From: Chryseotalea sp. WA131a
Lineage (GTDB): Bacteria; Bacteroidota; Bacteroidia; Cytophagales; Cyclobacteriaceae
Direction of reading: 5' to 3'
Length of the DNA stretch: 64,000 nucleotides
Assembly (NCBI GenBank): GCA_025370075.1
Contig: CP073016.1
Coordinates: 3,534,001 to 3,598,000, forward strand
Below, one piece after another: positions 23,950-32,938 of this stretch. How positions within the stretch are numbered: the first letter of the stretch is position 1; every line of letters begins with the position of its first letter. The notes beneath the pieces are model-generated. The model ran no database searches, was not told the origin of the DNA, and was given only the letters and a program-made list of their open reading frames with translations. Made by a program: the position numbers and the translations under genes.

Positions 23950-26835
23950 ATGGCGGCATTAAGCTGGAATGAGATAAAAGATAGAGCACTAAAATTCTCA
24001 AAGGAATGGGCAAACACTCAAAATGAAGAAGCCGATGCAAAGCCATTTTTAGTAGAGTTCTTTAATGTATTTGGAGTAAGCCGCAAGAAGGTGGCAACCT
24101 TTGAGGAAAGGGTAATGAAACTTGACGAGCACGATGGCTATATAGATCTATTTTGGAAAGGCACCTTGGTAATAGAAATGAAAAGTCGCGGCAAAAACCT
24201 CGACAAAGCATTCACGCAAGCAAAAGAATATCTGCATGGAATTAAGCAACATGAACTACCCAAGTACATTCTTGTATCTGACTTTGACATAATAAGGCTA
24301 CACGACCTTGAAGAAACAAAAGTCATCGAATTCAAACTAAAAGATTTTGTTAACAATATTCAACACTTTGGCTTTATAGCAGGTTATCAAAAGCGCACAT
24401 ACAAAGAGCAAGACCCTGTAAATATAAAGGCAGCAGAGTTAATGGGTAAGCTGCACGACCGACTAAAAGAAATCGGCTATGAAGGACATCCCTTGGAAAT
24501 CTACCTTGTCCGCATTCTGTTTTTACTCTTTGCCGAAGACACCACCATATTTGAGAAGCAGCAATTTCAGGAATTCGTTGAGCAACGTACCTCAGAAGAT
24601 GGAAGCGATTTAGCTGCTAAACTTCAGGAACTATTTCAAGTTCTAAATAACCCAATTGAAAAGAGGTTTAAAAATCTTGATGAACAGCTTAACGCTTTTC
24701 CTTACGTAAACGGAAAATTGTTTGAAGAAATGTTGCCAAGTGCAAGCTTTGATTCTAAGATGAGGCAAAGTCTATTAGAATGTTGTTATCTAGATTGGAG
24801 CAAAATCTCCCCCGCCATTTTTGGTTCTATGTTTCAAAGCGTGATGAACCCCACAGAGCGGAGAAATTTAGGTGCTCACTATACAAGCGAAAAAAACATA
24901 CTCAAACTTATAAAGCCGCTATTCCTTGATGAACTTTGGCAGGAGTTTGATACGATTAAAACCAATAAGAATAAGCTACCTGAATTTCATAAGAAACTCA
25001 GTCAATTAAAATTTCTCGATCCCGCGTGTGGTTGTGGTAACTTCTTGGTAATAACTTATCGCGAACTACGCCTTTTGGAGATTGAAGTATTGAGAGCGTT
25101 GAATAAAAACGGAACGGGTGTGTTAGACGTGCGCGAAATTATTTTGCTGGACGTTGACATGATGCACGGCATTGAGTACGAAGAGTTCCCCGCGCGAATA
25201 GCCGAAGTAGCCATGTGGCTGATAGATCATCAAATGAACATGGCAATCAGTAATGAGTTTGGTCAATACTTTGTGCGTTTGCCATTGAAAAAAGCGGCTA
25301 AAATTATTCATGGCAATGCCCTGACAACGGATTGGCAAAGTTTATTGAACCCAGTGAACACGATCAATATCATTGCCAAACATGCCAATATATTTTTAGT
25401 AGAAGAGCCAACTGCCGATTATAAAACACTAAACGTACAAACTGAAACCATTGAAATCCACAAGGGAAAAAGCCCAGCAATGGCCGAGGAAAGCAAGTTT
25501 GATTATATCATAGGCAACCCACCTTTTATTGGTTCTAAAATAATGACCCAATCTCAACGCGATTCGGTAGTAAGGGAATTTGACCATGTGCAAGGAAGTG
25601 GCGTCTTAGACTATGTAACTGCTTGGTACATAAAGGCGGCAAAGTATATCCAAGGCACGCGTACCAAAGTAGCGTTCGTGTCAACCAATTCAATTGTGCA
25701 AGGCGAACAAACAAGTATTTTGTGGGGGCAGATGTTGCATAAGTATAACATCAAAATTCATTTTGCGCACCGCACGTTCAAATGGAGCAATGAAGCCAAA
25801 GGAAACGCAGCCGTGTATTGCGTGATCGTAGGCTTTGCAGGTTTTGACACTCCAAACAAAAGCATTTTTGAATACGAAGACATTAAAGGCGAGGCCCATG
25901 AAATAAAGGCCAAAAATATTAATCCTTATTTGGTTGATGCCAAAGACTTGCTGATCGAAAAGAAGTCCAATCCTATTTGTAATGTACCTAAAATGAGTTT
26001 TGGTAATATGCCCTTAGATGGTGGCCACCTACTTCTTACAGATGAAGAAAAGAAAGAGTTTTTAAAAAGAGAGCCAGACGCCAAGAAATTTGTCAAACCA
26101 TTAATCTCTGCATTCGAGTTTTTGAATGGTGAAAAAAGATGGTGCCTTTGGCTAATAAATGCAGAGCCAAGCGAATTAAAGAGACTACCTGAAGTATTAA
26201 AAAGAGTAGAGCTTGTTAAGAAGTTCCGTTTGGCAAGTGTTGCGCCCTCTACACAAAAATTTTCGACAAGCCCAACACTGTTTCGCGATAGAAACCAGCC
26301 ATCCACTTATATATTAGTACCGAGCACAACATCGGAAAATAGAAAATACATTCCAGTAGGCTTCTTTGGTAAAAATGACATTGCTAACAATAGCTGCCAC
26401 ATAGTTCCAAACGGAACTCTATTTCATTTTGGTATTCTCACGTCCGAAATGCACATGGCTTGGGTTAGATCTATTTGTGGTAGGTTGGAGAGTCGCTTTC
26501 GTTATTCCAAGGATATTGTTTACAATAACTTCCCTTGGCCGCAAGATTTACCGAAGCAAAAAATTCAAGGAGTTGAAAAATTAGCACAGCAGGTATTAAA
26601 AGTGCGTGAGCGTTATCCTGATAGCTCATTGGCCGATTTGTATGATCCACTCACTATGCCAACCGATTTGGTTCACGCCCATCAAGAGTTAGATAAGTTT
26701 ATTGAAAGTTGCTATCGCCCTTTACCATTTTCATCCGAAGCAAAGCGCATGGAATTCCTATTTGAACTCTACGAAAAATATACGGCAGATTTGTTCACCA
26801 AAGAAAAAGTGAAGAGAACAAAAAAAAAGGTTTGA
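23950..26835 (+). CDS. MmeI-like single-chain type II restriction-modification enzyme
   Basis: 961 residues. The N-terminal nuclease has D66 in DGYIDLFW and E-M-K (76-78) in TLVIEMKSRGKNLDKA, a PD-(D/E)xK arrangement typical of MmeI-like enzymes. A helical connector follows. The gamma-class N6-adenine methyltransferase has LDPACGCGNFLV (near 357) and NPPF (near 525). A target-recognition region follows (about 650-870), with FRYSKDIVYNNFPWPQ near its end. Such enzymes methylate one strand and cut at a distance; the recognition site cannot be read off. The ORF is intact, with no separate specificity or nuclease subunit nearby. Confidence 0.88.
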   Translation: MAALSWNEIKDRALKFSKEWANTQNEEADAKPFLVEFFNVFGVSRKKVATFEERVMKLDEHDGYIDLFWKGTLVIEMKSRGKNLDKAFTQAKEYLHGIKQHELPKYILVSDFDIIRLHDLEETKVIEFKLKDFVNNIQHFGFIAGYQKRTYKEQDPVNIKAAELMGKLHDRLKEIGYEGHPLEIYLVRILFLLFAEDTTIFEKQQFQEFVEQRTSEDGSDLAAKLQELFQVLNNPIEKRFKNLDEQLNAFPYVNGKLFEEMLPSASFDSKMRQSLLECCYLDWSKISPAIFGSMFQSVMNPTERRNLGAHYTSEKNILKLIKPLFLDELWQEFDTIKTNKNKLPEFHKKLSQLKFLDPACGCGNFLVITYRELRLLEIEVLRALNKNGTGVLDVREIILLDVDMMHGIEYEEFPARIAEVAMWLIDHQMNMAISNEFGQYFVRLPLKKAAKIIHGNALTTDWQSLLNPVNTINIIAKHANIFLVEEPTADYKTLNVQTETIEIHKGKSPAMAEESKFDYIIGNPPFIGSKIMTQSQRDSVVREFDHVQGSGVLDYVTAWYIKAAKYIQGTRTKVAFVSTNSIVQGEQTSILWGQMLHKYNIKIHFAHRTFKWSNEAKGNAAVYCVIVGFAGFDTPNKSIFEYEDIKGEAHEIKAKNINPYLVDAKDLLIEKKSNPICNVPKMSFGNMPLDGGHLLLTDEEKKEFLKREPDAKKFVKPLISAFEFLNGEKRWCLWLINAEPSELKRLPEVLKRVELVKKFRLASVAPSTQKFSTSPTLFRDRNQPSTYILVPSTTSENRKYIPVGFFGKNDIANNSCHIVPNGTLFHFGILTSEMHMAWVRSICGRLESRFRYSKDIVYNNFPWPQDLPKQKIQGVEKLAQQVLKVRERYPDSSLADLYDPLTMPTDLVHAHQELDKFIESCYRPLPFSSEAKRMEFLFELYEKYTADLFTKEKVKRTKKKV

Positions 26836-27190
26836 GGCGAGAGATAAACTGCGGCTTAAAGGAACTTCAATAACAAAGCAAGCAGTGATTTTTTTGATTT
26901 AGATGACACCGCGGCAGACATTGCGGATAGCAACGCGCTAATAATAAGATTATCCGAATTTTAACCCCTGCCCTGAAAAGTCTTCTATTTAAATATTAGA
27001 TGTGCTCTGCAGCGTTTGTTACTTATTGATTAAAAGAATAGGGTTTGTTTACGACCCTCATTATTCGACATCTTTAAAAATTCAAGCACACTTAGAAATT
27101 TACGAGGATGACCTTGTTACATCACTAATTGAGCTCATTTCACAGAATCTGCCGTTTTGAATTGCGCCTTCTGTTAATTACTTTAGCTCA
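26836..27190. other. 355-bp intergenic region, no convincing gene
   Basis: The region follows the RM gene. It holds one short frame with an acidic segment ending DSNALIIRLSEF (stop near 26964) that reads like the tail of a protein, but without a start or recognised family. No terminator with a clear T-run was seen. The last 100 bases are AT-rich and probably hold the promoter of the AraC-family gene at 27191. Confidence 0.4.
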
Positions 27191-28297
27191 ATGAGTTTTT
27201 CCACTGAAGATGTATTTAGAATTCTAGGATTAGTGCAAGGTCTAGGAGTAGGTCTTGCACTTATTTTCTTTAAGCGAAAGAACGTTTCCCTTTTATTCTT
27301 AGGCATTTTTCTTATTGCCTTTACGGCTCCATCTTTATCTTGGCTGATTCGAAACGCTGGGGGTTTAGAGCTATACCCGCGCTTACTTTTCCTCCCGATT
27401 GGATTTTATTTTTTAGTAGCTCCGCTACTATATATATATGTGAAGAGTTTAGGCACAAAATTCTCACGTAAATTGCTTCTTGCTCATTTAACATTGGGAT
27501 TAATTGAATTTGGATTTCTATTCGTGCTTTTTTTGTTGCCTCCAAAATTGGCACGGACCTGGTGGAGTAGTATAAATGAGATAATTGATTTTGTTTACGG
27601 GGTTTTTCTAAACATTTATTCACTGGTTTATCTGATATCCACTATCGTGATCGTTAAAAAATTTAAAAGAAAGAGCCTTAATTTTTATTCCAACACTCAA
27701 AAAAGGTTACTTCGTTGGATTCTCTTTACAACAAGCATTTTAATCATCGTTTACCTTTATCAGTTGTCAACAGCCTACTTCGTTATCAACGATATTTCAA
27801 GAAATACAATCTTACTGGTTGATAGTTTATTGGCTGTCATATTTATCTATTGGGTTTCCATTGCTGGTATTCGCCAAACCACATTAGGATTTGCCTCCTT
27901 AGAGGTAGCCGATGAACCTAATTCTGAAAGTGAAAAATCGGATGTCACATTTGCAGAGTATGAAAAATTTACAGAAGAGATCCGTCATGATAAAATTTTT
28001 GCCAACCCAGATTTAACAATTGCCGATTTAGCAGCGCAACTTAAAACCCCGGCCAAACGGCTATCGAAAATGATTAATCAATACGGAAAAGTGAATTTTA
28101 ATCGGTTTATTAATGAACTTCGTGTGGAAGAAGCCAAGAACCTTTTGGTCAATCCCAAAAACGATCACTTAACAATCGAAGGCATCGGGTATCAGGCTGG
28201 ATTTAAATCAAAAACTGTTTTCAATACGTTTTTTAAATCAACCGTAGGCATCACTCCGAGTGTGTACAAAAAGAATCATCGTTCCATCCCAAGTTAA
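27191..28297 (+). CDS. Membrane-bound AraC-family regulator
   Basis: 368 residues. Seven hydrophobic helices (about 10-240) resemble the 7TM sensor parts of Bacteroidota AraC regulators. The AraC HTH pair (about 265-365) has LTIADLAAQLKTPAKRLSKMINQ and IGYQAGFKSKTVFNTFFKSTVGITP. It faces the IPT/NHL lipoprotein gene 89 bp downstream on the same strand, a possible target. The signal is unknown. Confidence 0.85.
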   Translation: MSFSTEDVFRILGLVQGLGVGLALIFFKRKNVSLLFLGIFLIAFTAPSLSWLIRNAGGLELYPRLLFLPIGFYFLVAPLLYIYVKSLGTKFSRKLLLAHLTLGLIEFGFLFVLFLLPPKLARTWWSSINEIIDFVYGVFLNIYSLVYLISTIVIVKKFKRKSLNFYSNTQKRLLRWILFTTSILIIVYLYQLSTAYFVINDISRNTILLVDSLLAVIFIYWVSIAGIRQTTLGFASLEVADEPNSESEKSDVTFAEYEKFTEEIRHDKIFANPDLTIADLAAQLKTPAKRLSKMINQYGKVNFNRFINELRVEEAKNLLVNPKNDHLTIEGIGYQAGFKSKTVFNTFFKSTVGITPSVYKKNHRSIPS

Positions 28298-28386
28298 ATG
28301 TCGTTCGAAATCCTGATTCCGAACGATTCATAATTCGCCTATGCGTTCATTTGATCGTTGAAAGGAAAACTAAAAGTTAAAAATGT

Positions 28387-29940
28387 ATGAAAGCAATTGT
28401 TAAGGTAATGTTAACAGTTTGGGTCGCAAGTGCATTCTTGTTTACTTCTTGCGAGTCGGATGATTCAAAAGTAGACAATCAAAATCCTGAGATAGTGTCC
28501 GTTGTTCCTGATCAAGCCGCTGTTGGAACTTCGGTTCTCATTACGGGAAAGAACTTCTCTACTACTTTGTCTAATAATTCTGTCAATTTTGGTAGTGTGA
28601 GTGCCACCATCACAGCTGCCACTGCCGTTTCATTAACCGTTACGGTTCCGGCTGGTGCTACTTCGGGAGCCATTACAGTTAAAGTGGGTTCAAAATCCAC
28701 TCAATCGAAAATTGCGTTCAGCGTTTTAGACGATAAGAAACCTGTAATCGTATCTACCAGCATTAGCTCCGGTTTTTGCGGATATGAAGTAACCATTTCC
28801 GGTTCTAATTTTTCAGCAACTCCTTCCGATAATATTGTAAAATTTAATGGGAGTGTTGCCACAGTATTACAAGCATCTTCTACCAGCTTGTTGGCACGCG
28901 TGCCTCCATTAGCTAGTACAGGAAACATTACTGTAGAGGTAGCAGGGCAAGTAGCCAACGGTCCATCTTTTCAACTGCCGCCCGCCTTTACACTTACCAG
29001 TATTAAAGACACCCAGGTAGGGGTCTTGGATCAACCAAATGGGATTGTAATGGATTCAGATGGAAATTTTTATGTAACAGATTATAATTTATCACAAGTC
29101 AATAAAATTACACCAAGTGGAATCGTGTCACGCGTGGCGGGGCAAAATTATATTGGAAACAACTCCAATCTGGGTACAGAAGATGGCCCTGTTGCAACGG
29201 CTACACTAGCGTTTCCCAACGGGCTTAGCTTCGATAAAAAAACGGGCGATATCTATTTCTTAAACTCAACTAACGTTAAAGACAATGGCGCACTTCGTAA
29301 AATAACGCCCTCGGGAATTGTAAGCACCATTGCGAAAGGGTTTTATAATCCTACAGGAGTCGTGCAAGACGATGCCGGAAATTTTTATGTGGCAGACTAT
29401 GGAAACTTTTGCGTGAAAAAAGTAACCCCGTCTGGCACCGTCAGCATTTTGGCAGGTAGCGGATCCCCAACTTTGGCGGGCGCTCTAAATGCCACTGGAA
29501 CTGCCGCGCGATTTACATTGATCAACTCCATTGCCATTGATGCGAAGGGAACTATTTATGTAGCCGAATGGGGATCTCTGGGAATAGGTTCTGGGTCTAT
29601 TCGAAAAATCACTTTAGCTGGCGAAGTAAGTACCTATTACACGCATCCATCAACCGCCTTTGTGGAGATGTTTGAAGTAGCTGTTGACGCTGCAGGGAAT
29701 GTGTATGCCTCCGGAGAGTTTACATCAGGAAACAAAACCAGTTATTTCCTCCATCAAATAACGCCAACCGGAAATGTGAAGCAAATGGCCTTTAGTACCA
29801 TTAATAGTGACGGTACTTATTTGGCTGACGGTTGCACGATTCCATTTGGAAGGGTAGCCGGTATTACGGTAGATGAGAAAAATAGAAAACTGATTTTGCT
29901 GATTGATGGAATAAAGCAACTGAATACAATACCGATGTAA
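28387..29940 (+). CDS. IPT/TIG and NHL-repeat lipoprotein
   Basis: 517 residues. The signal peptide ends in lipobox FTSC (Cys near 22). Two IPT/TIG domains follow (about 33-110 and 118-195), each with ITGKNFS or ISGSNFS motifs. The C-terminal part is a beta-propeller of NHL-like repeats, with repeated KITPSGIVS, NGIVMDSDGNFYVTD and GVVQDDAGNFYVADYG. It is likely exposed on the outer membrane and may bind glycans or peptides. It lies beyond the membrane AraC gene by 89 bp. Confidence 0.85.
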   Translation: MKAIVKVMLTVWVASAFLFTSCESDDSKVDNQNPEIVSVVPDQAAVGTSVLITGKNFSTTLSNNSVNFGSVSATITAATAVSLTVTVPAGATSGAITVKVGSKSTQSKIAFSVLDDKKPVIVSTSISSGFCGYEVTISGSNFSATPSDNIVKFNGSVATVLQASSTSLLARVPPLASTGNITVEVAGQVANGPSFQLPPAFTLTSIKDTQVGVLDQPNGIVMDSDGNFYVTDYNLSQVNKITPSGIVSRVAGQNYIGNNSNLGTEDGPVATATLAFPNGLSFDKKTGDIYFLNSTNVKDNGALRKITPSGIVSTIAKGFYNPTGVVQDDAGNFYVADYGNFCVKKVTPSGTVSILAGSGSPTLAGALNATGTAARFTLINSIAIDAKGTIYVAEWGSLGIGSGSIRKITLAGEVSTYYTHPSTAFVEMFEVAVDAAGNVYASGEFTSGNKTSYFLHQITPTGNVKQMAFSTINSDGTYLADGCTIPFGRVAGITVDEKNRKLILLIDGIKQLNTIPM

Positions 29941-30126
29941 CTCAAAACTTGTTGATTTGATTCCGAATTAACTAACGTTTCCTGATCTTCAACAGCAATG
30001 CTTTTGGAATTGCCCACCTCCAACGAATTCCTTTGTTCAAAAACAAACTATACCCAAGGAGGTGTAAAAAACTGACATTTTTTATTATTTGTTTTGAAAA
30101 TGCCTTGTAGTAGGTAACATTACAGT

Positions 30127-30957
30127 ATGGTTTTTCTTCCTTCTATCAGGCCGAGGCATGAACTTGATCCGTATGTAAAGAACTTCCTCCTTTCACACGT
30201 AAATCTTAGGGATGCACGGGCCGATCAACGATTAAGACCGGTTCCACCGGATGCCAACCAATCGCTTTTTTTCTATCCACGCAGCCACGTGAACGTAATT
30301 GTAAACAGTACGGGAGAAAGACGTAAATCTGCTTCAAGTATTTTTGTTGGCAACCAAAACTCGCGGATAAACATTGAATTTGGAGACGACCATCTGATTA
30401 TTCAAGTATGTTTCAAATCCGGGTTCTTATACCATTTATTGGGAATGCCAATACAAGAATTCAATCACAAAGAAATTAATGCGGAATTTCTTTCATCTCC
30501 CGAAATAAAAATCTTGAACGAACAGTTGGCGGAATTGAGTGATTACCGACAGATGATTGCCCTTATCGAAAACTATCTATTGCACCGCATTGCTTCTGTA
30601 AAAATAAAGACACGCCCTATTGACAAAGCCATCACCTATTTAAAAGATAACAGAGGGCAAGTATCGTTAGATTGGCTGGCAAATGAAGCCTGTTTGAGTG
30701 CGCGGCAATTTGAGCGCACCTTTTACGATCGAACCGGCATGAGCCCCAAATTCTTTGCCCGAGTAACGCGTTTTGACAACGCATTCAAATTGAAGACCGC
30801 GCAACCGTCAATGAACTGGTTAGCAGTGGCAGAGGCATCTGGTTATTTCGATTTTTCGCACCTGATGCGCGACTTTAAGCAGTTTGCAGAAGTGACCCCA
30901 TCACTGCTGATGGCACAAGAGATGGCATCACCTGATGGCACATTTTTCATTCGGTAA
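30127..30957 (+). CDS. AraC-family transcriptional regulator
   Basis: 276 residues. The N-terminal beta-rich domain includes FFYPRSHVNVIVN. The C-terminal AraC DNA-binding domain (about 165-265) has VSLDWLANEACLSARQFERTFYDRTGMSPKFF and the second HTH ASGYFDFSHLMRDFKQF. It precedes the SnoaL-like gene at 31030 by 72 bp, with a -7 box of its own between them, so that gene may be the target. Confidence 0.85.
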   Translation: MVFLPSIRPRHELDPYVKNFLLSHVNLRDARADQRLRPVPPDANQSLFFYPRSHVNVIVNSTGERRKSASSIFVGNQNSRINIEFGDDHLIIQVCFKSGFLYHLLGMPIQEFNHKEINAEFLSSPEIKILNEQLAELSDYRQMIALIENYLLHRIASVKIKTRPIDKAITYLKDNRGQVSLDWLANEACLSARQFERTFYDRTGMSPKFFARVTRFDNAFKLKTAQPSMNWLAVAEASGYFDFSHLMRDFKQFAEVTPSLLMAQEMASPDGTFFIR

Positions 30958-30999
30958 ACATTGTCAGTTTTTTACATCGACTGGTAAATGTAGCAACCA

Positions 31000-31007
31000 T
31001 AGATTTG
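31000..31007 (+). promoter_or_regulatory. Promoter -7 box TAGATTTG
   Basis: An exact TAnnTTTG match 22 bp before the start codon of the SnoaL-like gene. No good -33 element is visible at 17-23 bp spacing, consistent with activation by the AraC-type regulator just upstream. Confidence 0.45.
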
Positions 31008-31029
31008 CTGAAAACAAACATTTACCAAA

Positions 31030-31557
31030 ATGAAAACAAAACTTCACATAACAATTTTCATTGTAATAACTCTAATGGCCTTTGTCTTAGGCTCGCTTTG
31101 CGCTCATGCTCAAAGTGTAAAAGACGAAGAAGCAATCAAAGCGCAGATTGACGTTTACCTGTCGGATTGTGTAACACACCAGTTCACCAAAAACATGAAA
31201 TCCTACACTACACCAGATGCCGAATGGATAAATATTGTGGGCATGCATTGGCGGGGACAGGAAGAAATGATTGTAGGCCATCAACGAATATTCGATGCGA
31301 TTTTCAACAACGTGCCTTTTACAAAGAAAAGTGTGCGTGTGCGTTTTGTTACAAACAATGTTGCCGTATCCACATTGCAAATTCACGTGGGCGCTTTCTT
31401 TCCGCCCGATGGAATTGATCGAGGTGTGAACAAACGACCAGAAGCAGATGATTTATTAACATTGGTATTTGTGAAGAAAAATAACGTTTGGCTACTCACA
31501 GCAGGCCAAAATACAGTAATTGACCCCAATGCAAAAAATCCGGTGGAACCTAAATAA
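31030..31557 (+). CDS. Secreted SnoaL-like (SgcJ/EcaC-type) protein
   Basis: 175 residues. The signal peptide ends near LCAHAQ. The mature part fits the NTF2/SnoaL-like fold of the SgcJ family: EEAIKAQIDVYLSDCV, PDAEWINIVGMHWRGQEEMIVGHQRIFD and KKNNVWLLTAGQNTVIDP. The family has a ligand-binding cone, and only some members are enzymes. It is located 72 bp after an AraC regulator gene and is a probable target. Function not assigned. Confidence 0.7.
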   Translation: MKTKLHITIFIVITLMAFVLGSLCAHAQSVKDEEAIKAQIDVYLSDCVTHQFTKNMKSYTTPDAEWINIVGMHWRGQEEMIVGHQRIFDAIFNNVPFTKKSVRVRFVTNNVAVSTLQIHVGAFFPPDGIDRGVNKRPEADDLLTLVFVKKNNVWLLTAGQNTVIDPNAKNPVEPK

Positions 31558-31765
31558 ACTTCCGAACAATACTATTTCAAATTTTGAAAGCACTTTTAAA
31601 ATAATCACCATTTTAGTCGTACAAAGACCTTTCCGTCAAAAGCGGGTCGCATTTATTTTTACAATTGTTTCCAAACGCTGTAATCTTGTGGACATTAAAC
31701 CGACTCATGGTTAAATTAAACATTTGGTTGGGGTAAGATGTTAGCTAAGACGCGAAAAGTAAAGT

Positions 31766-32245
31766 ATGGCATCTGAACGAGAGTTTACCAACCTCATTGA
31801 AGAGAACCGGGGAATTATCTTTAAAGTAATTCGGCTGTACGTGAACCATGAAGAAGATGAGCGCGACTTGTTTCAAGAGATTCTTTTTCAAGCATGGCGG
31901 TCGTATCCCAACTTTAAAGGGCAGTCAAAGTTTTCTACGTGGCTCTATCGAGTTGGTTTAAATACCGTGCTTACGTTTAAAAGACGACCGCAATTAGTTG
32001 TTCCGCATGAAGATTTGTCGTTGTTGAAAACCAGTTCGGGCAATAAGATTCAAAGCGAAGAAACAGAAGCCTTGTATATCGCCATTCGCGAACTAAATGA
32101 AATTGACCGCATGATTGTCACGCTGCATTTGGATGGTTATGAAAATGAAGAAATCGCAGAGATATCAGGATTGACCAAAAATAATGTGGCAGTAAAGCTG
32201 CATCGTATAAAAGAGACATTGACTAAAAAGTTGAAAGCCTTGTAG
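31766..32245 (+). CDS. ECF RNA polymerase sigma factor
   Basis: 159 residues. Region 2 has EEDERDLFQEILFQAWRSYPNFKG and FSTWLYRVGLNTVLTF; region 4 has IVTLHLDGYENEEIAEISGLTKNNVAVKLHRIKETL. It is followed one base after its stop by a four-TM partner gene, a common sigma/membrane-partner layout in this phylum. Confidence 0.9.
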   Translation: MASEREFTNLIEENRGIIFKVIRLYVNHEEDERDLFQEILFQAWRSYPNFKGQSKFSTWLYRVGLNTVLTFKRRPQLVVPHEDLSLLKTSSGNKIQSEETEALYIAIRELNEIDRMIVTLHLDGYENEEIAEISGLTKNNVAVKLHRIKETLTKKLKAL

Positions 32246-32246
32246 T

Positions 32247-32849
32247 ATGGAATTAGGGGAGCTTTGGAAAAAATTAGATTCAGATAAACTCAGCAAGCCT
32301 GTGTTAGGAGCTGTTCACATTCAAAAAAAATCTAAGCACCCGGTACAGAAGCTGAAGAATGCCTATTTATGGACTTCGGGTTTTTCGTTTGTCTTTTTGA
32401 TTGGCTTTATAATTCTTTTCTTTTTGTTTGACGAGACTATTGTAAAAGCAGGATTGGTGTTTATGATAGCCAGCTATATTTTCTTTTTTGCAGCTAATTT
32501 TTCCATGTATCAAAAAGTAAATGTCGTGTTGCCCATTGATCAGAGTTTAAAAAAGGCACTGGAGTATACCCATCAATTTATTACGGAGAATATTCGATTT
32601 CAGGAAAGAGTGGCGCTATTCATCTATCCGTTTGCCGCTGCGTCCGGCTTTTTAATGGGTGGCTCTGCGGGAAGTGGAAACGTGATGAAGATGTTGGAGA
32701 TAAAAGAGGTCATCATCATCATGGTTGTTACCAGTGCTGTTCTTACGCCAGCCGGTTTTTACCTGACCCGCTGGCTATACAAGGTATCTTATGAGAAGTG
32801 CCTGACCGAATTAAAAGCTCGAATTGACGAGTTGCAGAGACCCAATTAG
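32247..32849 (+). CDS. Four-TM membrane protein linked to sigma factor
   Basis: 200 residues. The soluble N-terminus MELGELWKKLDSDKLSKP, about 45 residues before the first helix, could bind the sigma factor. Four TM helices follow: SGFSFVFLIGFIILFF, MIASYIFFFAANF, a hydrophobic ALFIYPFAAASG pair, and VIIIMVVTSAVL. The C-terminus is a short helix. Position one base after the ECF gene suggests an anti-sigma-like regulator. The family is not named. Confidence 0.6.
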   Translation: MELGELWKKLDSDKLSKPVLGAVHIQKKSKHPVQKLKNAYLWTSGFSFVFLIGFIILFFLFDETIVKAGLVFMIASYIFFFAANFSMYQKVNVVLPIDQSLKKALEYTHQFITENIRFQERVALFIYPFAAASGFLMGGSAGSGNVMKMLEIKEVIIIMVVTSAVLTPAGFYLTRWLYKVSYEKCLTELKARIDELQRPN

Positions 32850-32938
32850 TTCACCGAACAAAACAAAACAAGACACTTTATAACATAGGCGTTGTTTTCA
32901 TGCCGAAAATAGAACATCTTTAGTGCAAACGTTTTATC